Positions 1-8,080 of a stretch of 64,000 bases of DNA are shown here, one piece after another. This DNA is from Bifidobacterium canis. Lineage in GTDB: Bacteria > Actinomycetota > Actinomycetes > Actinomycetales > Bifidobacteriaceae. Under the pieces are notes generated by a model. The model worked only from the letters and a program-made list of their open reading frames with translations. It had not been told where the DNA came from and ran no database searches. The first letter of the stretch is position 1; each line of letters opens with the position of its first letter. The stretch is taken from contig NZ_WNLP01000006.1 of the NCBI RefSeq assembly GCF_009727065.1, positions 62,001 through 126,000 of the forward strand, given 5' to 3'. Position numbers and translations under genes: made by a program.

Positions 1-221
1 GGCGGCTGATTGAACTGCGGCGCCTGCTGGTTCTGCGCATACTGCGCATTGGGTGCAGCGTTTGGAGCGGCATTCGGCGCAGCTGCCGGTGGCACGTTCT
101 GGGATTGTTGCGGCTGTTGCGGAGCCGCTTGCTGAGGCTGCGGTGCGGCCTGCTGAGGCTGGGCTGGCTGCGGAGCAGCACTTTGGCTGTTGTCGGCAGC
201 GTTGTTGTCATTCGGATTCAT
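1..221 (-). CDS. Pro/Gln/Ala-rich N-terminus of an unidentified protein (3' part outside window)
   Basis: Only the first 73 or so codons are present; the gene runs off the left edge. The visible part is low complexity, with repeated Gln-Pro, Gln-Ala-Ala-Pro and Asn-Ala-Ala-Pro blocks, and probably forms a disordered cytoplasmic tail. Actinobacterial small membrane proteins often start like this, but no membrane segment is visible here, so function cannot be given. The ATG at 221 is preferred over the in-frame ATG at 227 because AAGGA lies 5 bases upstream of the former and abuts the latter. Confidence 0.7.
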   Translation of the reverse strand, partial: MNPNDNNAADNSQSAAPQPAQPQQAAPQPQQAAPQQPQQSQNVPPAAAPNAAPNAAPNAQYAQNQQAPQFNQP

Positions 222-273
222 ACTCATCCTTACATGGGTCGGGCATGCGCAAGCACGCCTGAAATACAACGAT

Positions 274-329
274 CGGCACCATCATAGCCAACACACGTTT
301 ACATCGCGTGTGCAAGCTCGACGGTGCCG
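274..329 (-). terminator. Nested inverted repeat downstream of lysS
   Basis: Outer arms CGGCACC/GGTGCCG (274-280 and 323-329) enclose inner arms CACACG/CGTGTG (292-297 and 307-312). It lies just past the lysS stop, where a terminator is expected. No T-run follows, so it is only a candidate. Confidence 0.35.
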
Positions 330-351
330 ATCCGTTGCGAAAAGAATTGCG

Positions 352-2016
352 TCAGTTGTTGAGCGGCTTGACGAGCGGGAACGTGATCGTCTCGCGAATC
401 GTGGCGCCGGTCAGTGCGATGAGCAGTCGGTCGATGCCCATGCCCATGCCACCTGCCGGCGGCATGCCAACGCCGAGCGCCTCGAGGAAGTCCTCGTCGA
501 TGTCGCTGGCTTCGGCGTCGCCTGCGAGCGCGTCCTTGGCCTGTGCCACGAAGCGTTCGCGCTGCACCACTGGGTCGTTGAGCTCGGAGTAGCCGGTGGC
601 GAGTTCGAAGCCGCGCACGTAGAGATCCCACTTCTCCACGACGCCCGGCTTGCTGCGGTGCGCCTTGACGAGCGGTGAGGTCTCCACAGGGAAGTCGCGC
701 ACGAAGGTAGGCTCATAGAGCTTGTCTTCGTAGAAGTGCTCCCACAGGTGTTCGACGAGCTTGCCGTGGTTCTCCACTTCGTCGCGTTCCACGCCGAGAC
801 GGTCGGCGATGGCACCGAGTTCGTCGACGGAGGTTTCCGGCGTGATCTCCTTGCCGAGCGCTTCCGACAGCGAGTCATACATACTCATGTGCTTCCATTC
901 GCCACCGAAGTCGTATTCGGTGCCGTCGAGCAGCGTCACCTTCGTGGAGCCGAACACGTCGATGGCCGTCTTCTGAATGAGTTCTTTGACGAGCTTGGCG
1001 ATCGTGTCGTAGTTGCCGTAGGCTTCATAAGCTTCGACCATCGTGAACTCAGGGGCGTGCGTGGCGTCGACGCCTTCGTTGCGGAAGTCGCGGTTGATTT
1101 CGAACACGCGCTCGATGCCACCAACCAGGCAGCGCTTCAGGAACAGCTCCGGTGCGATGCGCAGGTAGAGGTCGAGGTCGAAGGCGTTCATGTGCGTGGT
1201 GAACGGGCGAGCCGCAGCGCCACCATGAATCGTCTGCAGCATCGGGGTTTCAACCTCGAGGAACCCGTGATCGTCGAAGGTGCGGCGCAGCGAGGCGACG
1301 GCCTTGGAACGGTTGCGCACCATGTTGCGAATCTTCTCGTCGGCGATCATGCCGATGTATGGCTTACGCGTGCGGGTGTCTTCATTGAGTTCCTTGTGCA
1401 GCGTCGGAAGCGGCTGAAGCGCCTTGGCCGCGATTGCCCATTCGTCGGCGAACACCGAGAGCTCACCGGTCTTCGACGCGATCACACGGCCCTTGACGAA
1501 CAGATGATCACCCAGGTCAACGAGCTGCTTGAACTGCTTGAGCGAGTCGGCGCCGATCTGCTTCTTCGAAAGCATGGCCTGAATGGTGGTGCCGTCTCCC
1601 GCCGCGAGCTGCACGAAGCACAGGCCGCCAGCGTTGCGAATGAACAGCACGCGACCTGCGATGCCCACCACGTCATCGGTTTCGGCGCCTGCTTCGAGCT
1701 TGCCGTCATACTTGGCACGCACGTCGTCGATCGTCGTGGTGATGTCAAGCGACACCGGGTATGGATTGATGCCGTCTTTGAGCATCATCGCGCGCTTGGC
1801 GACGCGCGTCTGCACCTGCTCGGAGTGTGCGAGTGGGCCGAATTCCTTGTTCGATGGATCCACGGCGTCGTCGAGTGACGCACCTTCCTGCACACGGTCG
1901 AAAATCGCCTTGTCTTGGTTGAGGAGCATCTCCGCGCGCTCCACGGTGCTCATCGCAGGCGCGAGGTTCTCATCTTCTTCAATAATGATCTCAGGGGTTT
2001 CATTCGCTTCAGTCAT
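352..2016 (-). CDS. lysS: Lysyl-tRNA synthetase, class II
   Basis: Charges tRNA-Lys with lysine using ATP, in the cytoplasm. The 554-residue product has a 75-residue acidic leader typical of actinobacterial versions, then an OB-fold anticodon-binding domain (about residues 90-200), then the class II catalytic core. Motif 2 is visible as FEINRDFRNEG followed by HAPEFTMVEAYEAYG, and motif 3 as GMGMGIDRLLIALTG near the C-terminus, which ends in the usual TFPLVKP. It is longer than the roughly 500-residue E. coli enzyme because of the leader. The start ATG has only a weak GGGG upstream. It is transcribed alone, towards the partial gene at the left edge. Confidence 0.97.
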   Translation of the reverse strand: MTEANETPEIIIEEDENLAPAMSTVERAEMLLNQDKAIFDRVQEGASLDDAVDPSNKEFGPLAHSEQVQTRVAKRAMMLKDGINPYPVSLDITTTIDDVRAKYDGKLEAGAETDDVVGIAGRVLFIRNAGGLCFVQLAAGDGTTIQAMLSKKQIGADSLKQFKQLVDLGDHLFVKGRVIASKTGELSVFADEWAIAAKALQPLPTLHKELNEDTRTRKPYIGMIADEKIRNMVRNRSKAVASLRRTFDDHGFLEVETPMLQTIHGGAAARPFTTHMNAFDLDLYLRIAPELFLKRCLVGGIERVFEINRDFRNEGVDATHAPEFTMVEAYEAYGNYDTIAKLVKELIQKTAIDVFGSTKVTLLDGTEYDFGGEWKHMSMYDSLSEALGKEITPETSVDELGAIADRLGVERDEVENHGKLVEHLWEHFYEDKLYEPTFVRDFPVETSPLVKAHRSKPGVVEKWDLYVRGFELATGYSELNDPVVQRERFVAQAKDALAGDAEASDIDEDFLEALGVGMPPAGGMGMGIDRLLIALTGATIRETITFPLVKPLNN

Positions 2017-2133
2017 AGCGCCCCAGTGTAATCTGCCCGTTCTACACTATAGAATTATTAATTGCATCGCTAGGATTCCATGCATATCAACGCAAACGGC
2101 AGATAATGGATCATAAAAGAGACACGCCGTGAT

Positions 2134-2161
2134 TTGCATAGTTGAGATTTACGCATAAAAT
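2134..2161 (+). promoter_or_regulatory. Putative promoter of tRNA-Pro
   Basis: TTGCAT (2134-2139) and TAAAAT (2156-2161) are separated by 16 bases and end 25 bases before the tRNA. Position and spacing fit a housekeeping sigma promoter. This is a motif match only. Confidence 0.4.
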
Positions 2162-2186
2162 ATCATCTGTTGTCAAAAAGCAACAT

Positions 2187-2260
<74 letters not shown>

Positions 2261-2264
2261 GCGA

Positions 2265-2294
2265 GAGGGTTTCCACCGCATGGTGGGAACCCTC
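2265..2294 (+). terminator. Terminator of tRNA-Pro
   Basis: Thirteen-base arms GAGGGTTTCCACC and GGTGGGAACCCTC pair around a GCAT loop with a single G-T wobble, followed by ATTCATTTT. It begins five bases after the tRNA and fits a rho-independent terminator. Confidence 0.8.
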
Positions 2295-2351
2295 ATTCAT
2301 TTTCACCCAAGCCGTGCTTTCCTATTCAGTAAGGTGCGCTGTAACCATCTG

Positions 2352-2684
2352 TCAAGCCGCATTGAGTTTCTCTGAGATCAGTCGATTGAAGCTGATGTGC
2401 TGTTCCTGCGCTTCTATGGCGAGCCTGCGGTGCGTGGCCGGCGGAATGCGAACGGTGAATTTACCCGAATAGTGTCGAGCGGAGAATGGTTGCGGCACTT
2501 CCTGCCCGTCGGCTCGAAGTATGTCGATTGCCTCATCGACTACTTTTTGAATGCCATTGAGCGCCGCAACCGGAGAATCGTCGAGCCAGCTCAGCGACGA
2601 GAACTCAAGCACCGTGCCGACGAACTGCTCGTCTTCGGGAGAATATGCCACACGATATGTGTATTTATTGCTTTCCTTATTCAT
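2352..2684 (-). CDS. hicB: HicB-family antitoxin
   Basis: A 110-residue antitoxin expected to bind and neutralise the neighbouring HicA mRNA interferase and to repress the operon. The N-terminal half (YRVAYSPEDEQFVGTVLEF, then LSWLDDSP) is the degenerate RNase-H-like HicB fold. The C-terminal part (FTVRIPPATHRRLAIEA, then SFNRLI) is a ribbon-helix-helix DNA-binding domain. The ATG at 2684 is chosen over the GTG at 2693 because GGAG lies 10 bases upstream and because it overlaps the hicA stop by eight bases, the usual translational coupling. The gene reads intact. Confidence 0.88.
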   Translation of the reverse strand: MNKESNKYTYRVAYSPEDEQFVGTVLEFSSLSWLDDSPVAALNGIQKVVDEAIDILRADGQEVPQPFSARHYSGKFTVRIPPATHRRLAIEAQEQHISFNRLISEKLNAA

Positions 2685-2933
2685 GCTTACCACTCTCCAA
2701 CTTGTCGATCGCCTCGATGACCTGCCTCACCTGATATGGCTTGGCTTTACCGTTTTCGAAGCTTGGATATTGACCAAAGGATCGCCTGCCCATGGTGTTT
2801 TATAAAAGTGATGCGACGTTGATTTATTTCTGGGCTTGCCAAAATAATGCTCGCACACCAGGCACAGCTGATCGAAGCGTATGCTCTGTGGCGATGCCCG
2901 CATCTTCGCCAATATTTTCTCAAACTGTGTCAT
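2677..2933 (-). pseudogene. hicA: HicA-family toxin, frameshifted as read
   Basis: HicA is a small dsRBD-fold mRNA interferase. The reading frame from the ATG at 2933 carries the catalytic-histidine segment STSHHFYKTPW, then VNIQA, and stops early at 2727. The other frame continues NGKAKPYQVRQVIEAIDKLE and ends at the TAA overlapping the hicB start, exactly as a HicA C-terminus should. One added A in the four-A run (plus-strand T 2753-2756) joins the two into 85 residues. Either the toxin is dead and only the antitoxin remains, or a base was under-called. The many similar breaks in this window favour the second reading, though decay cannot be excluded here. Confidence 0.8.
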
Positions 2934-2934
2934 A

Positions 2935-2968
2935 GTGGCATTATAGCCACCATTATGTTCTGGTTCAA
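2935..2968 (-). promoter_or_regulatory. hicAB promoter with overlapping inverted-repeat operator
   Basis: On the minus strand TTGAAC (2963-2968) is followed after exactly 17 bases by TATAAT (2940-2945). The -10 is the centre of the inverted repeat GTGGC-N6-GCCAC (2935-2950), a natural site for HicB autorepression. The ATG at 2933 is about 6 bases beyond the -10, so the transcript would be leaderless or nearly so. Confidence 0.65.
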
Positions 2969-3006
2969 CTCGAACACAAAGCTTTTGTATGCCTACTGAA
3001 CAAGCT

Positions 3007-3032
3007 GTGCCCGCACAGTACTGTGCGGGCAC
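3007..3032 (-). terminator. Perfect 12-bp inverted repeat downstream of the PspC-partner gene
   Basis: GTGCCCGCACAG and its exact complement flank a two-base TA centre. It lies about 90 bases past the stop at 3120 and upstream of hicA. There is no T-run, so termination strength is uncertain. Confidence 0.5.
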
Positions 3033-3119
3033 GCTCAGGGTGAAGATTGAGTAAAGGCAAACTGATGTTGCGATAGGCGGCTCCTTCTCTTGCTCTTGCT
3101 GTTCTTACAGTTTTTGTTC

Positions 3120-3788
3120 TTACTCGTTGTGCTCGTTGCGACGCGTGTTGCGCGTGTGCCCCACGATGCCCCAGATGATGGCGATGAGTGAGAGCGTGAC
3201 GCCGGCACCTGCGGTGGAGTAGGCGATGATCGTGTTGAGCGCCGGCATGGTGAAGTTGGTTGAAGTCATCATGATGCCGACGATGACGGTGATGATGCCG
3301 ATGAACAGCATGATCACCCCGAAGACGATGGTTCCCGCGCTGGCACCGGTTGGTCGTTGCGGTTCCACCGCACTCCCCTGCCGCCCAGCTCCGCCTTGGT
3401 TCGGAGTGTCGTTTTGCTTGGCGGCACCGGCTGGTTGGCCTGCAGACTGTTTGGCATCCTTGGACTGATAAAGAGGGATACTCGCCGTTGGAGCAGCACT
3501 TGCCTGCGCCGATTCGCGAATCGACTTCGACGGCGTTGAGTTTGCTGTCGTAGTCTTTGGCGTAGCTCTGACCTTTGGCATTGGAATCGTAGGGTCGGGA
3601 TCGGCCTGCTTCCCGAATTGTTCGGAAAGCGGCTTGTCGAGATGCGGTGCGGCGGCGAGTTTTTTCGCCCCGATCTCTTTGGTATCGAGTTGCGTGGTGT
3701 TCTGGGCATCCGCCATGTTGAGCTCCTGAGTTGCAGCTTCATCATGCTGGTCGCGACCGGCAGCGGGTGCGTTATGTTCGTTGCTCAT
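3120..3788 (-). CDS. Small membrane protein with long disordered cytoplasmic region
   Basis: A 222-residue protein of unknown function. Residues 1-145 are rich in Ala, Gln, Thr and Pro with no recognisable domain. Two membrane segments follow (about 150-172, beginning GTIVFGVIMLFIGIITVIVG, and about 185-207), with a short basic and acidic tail. The start lies six bases after the PspC gene, so the two are co-transcribed and it probably acts in the same envelope-stress system. This link is inferred from position alone. Confidence 0.85.
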   Translation of the reverse strand: MSNEHNAPAAGRDQHDEAATQELNMADAQNTTQLDTKEIGAKKLAAAPHLDKPLSEQFGKQADPDPTIPMPKVRATPKTTTANSTPSKSIRESAQASAAPTASIPLYQSKDAKQSAGQPAGAAKQNDTPNQGGAGRQGSAVEPQRPTGASAGTIVFGVIMLFIGIITVIVGIMMTSTNFTMPALNTIIAYSTAGAGVTLSLIAIIWGIVGHTRNTRRNEHNE

Positions 3789-3794
3789 TGTGTG

Positions 3795-5690
3795 TCACTC
3801 CTTGGAGCCGGGAATCGAGCCGGCGTATTCGACGTTGATGGATGCATTGCGCAGCACGCGTGGTGCGATGCGCAGCTCGGGATCCGCTGCTTTGTCGGCA
3901 TACGGTGCGCAAGGCCAGTAATAGCCGTGTTCGATGAGCTGCTTGCCTTGGGCGTTGGCGTTCTTGCTGACGGTGACCTTGCCGTCGTTTTCGCTGATGC
4001 CGTTGCACAGTTGCTGCATCTGCTTGGAGCCGTATGCCTGATAGAAGGCTGTGGGTGGCACCGAACCGCCGACATACAAGCCGGCATCCCCCACCTGCAG
4101 GTCGAACGCCGAATGCAGGTTCTCGTCTGTGAACACGTTGAATGTGTCTGCACGAGCGCCCACCGGAATGCTTGAAATGAGCAGACTATCGTGCGCGTTG
4201 ATCTCGTCGGCGTAGTCATGCAATGATGGTGACGCCTGGAATATCCACGAGCAGCCATATGGGAGTTTGACGACCACGCGTGCATCGGTGACTGTCATCG
4301 GAATATCTTCCACCGGGCATGTGGTAGTGGTGGTCGAACCGTCGTTCAACGTGACCGTGTGTTTGCCGTTGTTGCGCGCATAGTCGGTCAGGTCGATCGT
4401 GACCGTTGACTTGTCGTAGCCTTGGCCGGTTATCGCCACGCCCTTGCTCAGTTTGTTGATGTTCGCCTTCGATGAGTCGATCACAAGCGTTTTGTCGACG
4501 TTGATATGCGTGTAGTGGCTAGACAGCGCCGGCTGGATGGCGTTGGCCGCCGCGAACGCGGTGCCCATCACCATGGCGAGCGCCGCCAGGAACATGAAGA
4601 GCCATGCAAATGGGTGCAGGCCGCCAGTTCTTCTGCCCATGCAGCCGAGCACGATGATGATTGCGCCGAGCACCAAGCAGACGATGCCGATGTACAGCAC
4701 TGCGGATTGCGCGGCCTGCAACATCGAGAAGTGGCTCGAGAATACGCCCGCGGTTGCGGCGACCGCACCAAGACCCAGCAGAATCAAGCCGAATACGAAC
4801 AGCACGAGAATTGGTCCGGCTGGCTTGCGGCGCTTCTTCGGCTTGTATTCATAGTGGTAGTCGTAGTTACGCCCTGCATACTGGTATTGGTAGGTGTAGC
4901 CATTCGCGGTTTGCGCTGCGGCGGCTTGCGCGCCGGATGGCATGGCCGATGGCGCGCTCTGAGGCGGCACATGCTGTGACGGCATGTTCTGCTGCGTCGC
5001 GTTACGAGGGTTTGCCTGCTGCCGATAGGGTGCATTGGTTGGCGCTCCTGCTGCTGGCATGGGGCGCGATGCACTCTGCTGAACTGGCTGTGTGCCCTGC
5101 GGAGGAATGTTATTTGGCACGGTGTTCGGCGCAGCGTTCGGCGCATTGTTCACTGGACGGAGAAACCGGCGGCGCCCGTGGTCGATCAGCAGATACATCA
5201 CCAGCAACGCCAGCAGCAGTGGCGTGAGGTTCACCCATGCGAGCGGCGTGAAGGCCGGGAAGTAGATGGCTCCAGACACCAGAATGCACAGGATCACGCC
5301 GATGAACGACCAGTTCCAGTGCCCGTGAATGAGGTCTTCCAGCAGAATGCCGTGGTCGTCGGCGTCAGGCAGGATCGCCCAGGCGATGCCGTAGAGGATC
5401 GCGCCGAATCCGCCGAGGAACGCGGCGACGATCATCAGAACGCGCACCAGCGTGACGTTCCAGCCGAGTTCTTGGGCGATTGCTCCGCAGACGCCGGCGA
5501 TCACACGGTTGTTCGTGCGTTCCACGCCGCTTTCGCGAACCCAACGGAAGAAGGAATATTCTTTGTTTGGGTTGTTGTTCGAAGGTTGCTGATTGTTCGG
5601 ATTATTTGGGTTCTGCGCAGGCTGACCGTACTGCGGCGCGCCCTGTGGCACACCTTGCGGCCCCTGCAGATTGTTCATTGCGTTGCTCAT
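3795..5690 (-). CDS. PspC-domain envelope protein
   Basis: A 631-residue polytopic membrane protein. After an Asn/Gln/Pro-rich head (1-45) comes a PspC domain (about 50-112: NRVIAGVCGAIAQELGWN, then TLVRVLMIVAAFLGGFG and YGIAWAILPD). Two more membrane segments (about 130-172), a Pro/Gln/Ala linker (175-290), three further membrane segments (about 295-385) and a roughly 240-residue extracytoplasmic C-terminal domain follow. PspC proteins sense or respond to envelope stress. In actinobacteria they often sit divergent to a PspC-fused histidine kinase, as here. It may negatively modulate the adjacent kinase in the manner of LiaF, but this is inferred from arrangement. Confidence 0.88.
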   Translation of the reverse strand: MSNAMNNLQGPQGVPQGAPQYGQPAQNPNNPNNQQPSNNNPNKEYSFFRWVRESGVERTNNRVIAGVCGAIAQELGWNVTLVRVLMIVAAFLGGFGAILYGIAWAILPDADDHGILLEDLIHGHWNWSFIGVILCILVSGAIYFPAFTPLAWVNLTPLLLALLVMYLLIDHGRRRFLRPVNNAPNAAPNTVPNNIPPQGTQPVQQSASRPMPAAGAPTNAPYRQQANPRNATQQNMPSQHVPPQSAPSAMPSGAQAAAAQTANGYTYQYQYAGRNYDYHYEYKPKKRRKPAGPILVLFVFGLILLGLGAVAATAGVFSSHFSMLQAAQSAVLYIGIVCLVLGAIIIVLGCMGRRTGGLHPFAWLFMFLAALAMVMGTAFAAANAIQPALSSHYTHINVDKTLVIDSSKANINKLSKGVAITGQGYDKSTVTIDLTDYARNNGKHTVTLNDGSTTTTTCPVEDIPMTVTDARVVVKLPYGCSWIFQASPSLHDYADEINAHDSLLISSIPVGARADTFNVFTDENLHSAFDLQVGDAGLYVGGSVPPTAFYQAYGSKQMQQLCNGISENDGKVTVSKNANAQGKQLIEHGYYWPCAPYADKAADPELRIAPRVLRNASINVEYAGSIPGSKE

Positions 5691-5724
5691 GGTTCCATTA
5701 CAGCAGTCGGATTCTCAGCAAAAC

Positions 5725-5753
5725 ATCAGGGAACACCCCTAAAAATCCCTGAT
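5725..5753. promoter_or_regulatory. Candidate operator between the divergent PspC and kinase genes
   Basis: ATCAGGGA (5725-5732) and TCCCTGAT (5746-5753) form an inverted repeat. A third copy of the half site, CTCCCTGA, occurs about 25 bases further on, and the stretches ACACCCCTA-N4-TCCCTGA and ACACCCTA-N7-TCCCTGA form imperfect direct repeats. All lie in the 113-base gap between the divergent starts. The neighbouring NarL-type regulator is the obvious binder, which would make the system autoregulated. Confidence 0.45.
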
Positions 5754-5803
5754 TCATGGCGTAACACCCTAGTCTTCTCCCTGAAAGACGGCACAATGGA
5801 AGT

Positions 5804-7267
5804 ATGCAGTCGTTTGAATCTGAACCGTTTGGCACACAGCCCGAGCAGGACTTTGAGCAGCCCGAGCAGCTCGCTCCCCCGTTGCTGCCAGCCAAACTGC
5901 CGCTTATGCGCCCCAAACAAGGCCGCATGGTGGCAGGCGTGGCGCGAGGCATCAGCCTGCACCTGGGTGTGCCGGTCATTTGGATTCGCCTGTGCTTCGT
6001 GGCACTCACCTGCTGGTTCGGCGTGGGTGCGTTCGCATACGTGGCGCTGTGGATTCTGATTCCCGAAGGCGACCCTCACCAACAGGCTGCACGGCTGCGC
6101 GCACTGCACACCGGCCGCAATTCGCCGTTGGCCAAGGGCAACACTCCCATTGACGCGAACGGCGTGCCGTTGTTCACGCAGCAGACGCTCGACGCGGAGC
6201 AAAACAGCTGGTATGACTACACTGGGCTTGCACAATCCCAGGATTCGGAATCGATGTTGGGCACCGCGAAACGCACATTGTCGAACGCGTCGAAGCCAGC
6301 GATCATCGCAGCAGTCGGTTTGGCGCTTATCGCCATCGCCGCATTGATGAGCTTCAACGAGCGGTTCGCGCAGAGCCCTTATATTCCGGCGATGCTGTGC
6401 CTGCTTGGTGTGGGCATAGCGTGGATGAACTTTCACACGCGCAGTGCGCAGGTGCGAGCCACGGCGATCGGCGAAGCGCTCATTTTCGTGGCGTTCTTCG
6501 TGTTCGTCATCCAGTCGAGCCTGCAAACCGGTGCCGTTCCGCTCCCGCGCGCACTACTCAGCGGCCTGGCATTGCTGTTGGCGGCGATCTGCGCGATCAT
6601 TCCGTGGATGCTCACTCTCATTCGCAACATCGGCAAGGAGCGCGCGCTCAAAGAGCGTGAGGAGGAGCGCGCAGACATGACCGCGCATCTGCACGACGGC
6701 GTGTTGCAAACGCTCGCACTCATTCAATTGCACGCGAACGACGAGCAGCAGGTGTTCACGCTCGCACGCTCGCAGGAGCGTGAACTGCGCAATTGGCTGT
6801 ATCAGGAGCGCACTACGAGCGACCGTTCTGTGAACGCTGGTTTGCAAGACATCGCCGCGCAAGTCGAAGACACGCACGGCAAGCCGATCGACGTGGTGAC
6901 GGTTGGCGACGCGCGCCCGAGCGCGCAGACCGACGCGCTGCTTGACGCGGCGAAGCAAGCGATGGTCAACGCGGTCACGCATGGCGGCGAACCGGTTTCC
7001 GTGTATTGCGAGGCGAACGCCAACAATGTGGACTTGTTCGTGCGCGATCACGGGCAGGGGTTCGACGTCAATGCGATTCCGAAGGAACGTCTGGGCATAC
7101 GCGAGTCGATTATCGGTCGCATCAAGCGCCGTGGCGGTACAGTGGAAATAGTGTCGCGCCCGAACTGGGGCACGGAAGTGCGCATGCACATGCCATTGCA
7201 AGCGGAGCCAGCCGCCCAGCAGAGCTCTCAGGCAACCCCGGCCAACGTAGCACAGAAGAGGCAGTAG
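5804..7267 (+). CDS. PspC-fused sensor histidine kinase (NarL/DesK class)
   Basis: A 487-residue membrane kinase. A Pro/Glu head is followed by a PspC domain (about 38-98: GRMVAGVARGISLHLGVPV), then four hydrophobic segments (about 165-278). The dimerisation and phosphoacceptor helix carries the histidine in MTAHLHDGVLQTLALIQ (about 297), and the HATPase_c domain has the N box (AKQAMVNAVTHGG) and G box (VRDHGQGFDV, ERLGIRESI). It is expected to autophosphorylate on envelope stress and pass the phosphate to the regulator encoded four bases downstream. Divergent transcription from the PspC gene supports one functional unit. Confidence 0.92.
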   Translation: MQSFESEPFGTQPEQDFEQPEQLAPPLLPAKLPLMRPKQGRMVAGVARGISLHLGVPVIWIRLCFVALTCWFGVGAFAYVALWILIPEGDPHQQAARLRALHTGRNSPLAKGNTPIDANGVPLFTQQTLDAEQNSWYDYTGLAQSQDSESMLGTAKRTLSNASKPAIIAAVGLALIAIAALMSFNERFAQSPYIPAMLCLLGVGIAWMNFHTRSAQVRATAIGEALIFVAFFVFVIQSSLQTGAVPLPRALLSGLALLLAAICAIIPWMLTLIRNIGKERALKEREEERADMTAHLHDGVLQTLALIQLHANDEQQVFTLARSQERELRNWLYQERTTSDRSVNAGLQDIAAQVEDTHGKPIDVVTVGDARPSAQTDALLDAAKQAMVNAVTHGGEPVSVYCEANANNVDLFVRDHGQGFDVNAIPKERLGIRESIIGRIKRRGGTVEIVSRPNWGTEVRMHMPLQAEPAAQQSSQATPANVAQKRQ

Positions 7268-7271
7268 AGAT

Positions 7272-7975
7272 ATGGCAACAGCAACACCGAAGCAGCAGTC
7301 GACGCGCATCGCTGTGGTAGACGATCACGAGATGTTCCGCGCAGGCGTCATCGCCACGCTGCAACCGTATTTCACGATCGTCGGTCAGGCCGCCGATGTG
7401 GATTCCGCGATCGACATGATCGCCGACACGAAGCCAGACGTCGTGCTGCTCGACGTGCACGTTCCGGGAGGTGCCGGTGGTGGCGGTGCTGAGATTCTCG
7501 CGAAATCGCAACCGAAATCCCCTCACACCGCGTTCCTCGCACTGTCGGTGTCTGATTCCGCGCAAGACGTCGGCGCGGTTATTCGCGCAGGTGCGCGTGG
7601 CTATGTGACGAAAACGATCACCGGCAACGATCTGATCCACTCCATCGAGCAGGTTGCCGACGGCTACGCCGTGTTCTCCCCGAAACTCGCCGGTTTCGTG
7701 CTTTCCGCGTTCCAGGGCGCGCCGTTGAGCGACACGACCGGCGGCGTTCAGGGAGCACGGTCCGAGATTCATGATGCCGAGCTCGATTCGTTGTCGTCGC
7801 GCGAACAGGAGGTCATGCGCTTGATCGCACGCGGCTACACCTACAAAGAAGTGGCTGCCGAACTGTTCATCTCGGTAAAACAGTGGAAACGCATGTGAGC
7901 AATGTGCTGAAGAAACTGCAGCTCTCGAACCGCAACGAGCTCACGCTGTGGGCTGCCGATCGGCACATTGTGTGA
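7272..7975 (+). CDS. NarL/LuxR-family response regulator, frameshifted in the HTH as read
   Basis: The receiver domain (about 10-130) shows the acidic pair VVDDHEMFRAG, the phospho-acceptor Asp in VVLLDVHVPGG and the Lys of YVTKTI. The C-terminal GerE/LuxR helix-turn-helix starts LSSREQEVMRLIARGYTYKEV. After FISVK the frame as read gives QWKRM and stops at 7898. Adding one A to the run at 7878-7881 restores TVETHVSNVLKKLQ, the recognition helix, and continues to LWAADRHIV with TGA at 7973-7975 (234 residues). Without the repair the protein could not bind DNA. Partner of the upstream kinase. Confidence 0.88.
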
Positions 7976-8080
7976 TTTGCCTCACTTCCCGCACTCCTGC
8001 GCGTGCCCCTCGGGGCGGAATGCACACTCGGCGTCTAGAATTCGAAGCAGAACTCCTTTTCTACTTGAGATGGGAACAGC

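Noticed and set aside
736..1878. Long plus-strand frames opposite lysS and other genes
   Set aside because: High-GC antisense shadows of a well-recognised gene; no family motif or ribosome binding site.
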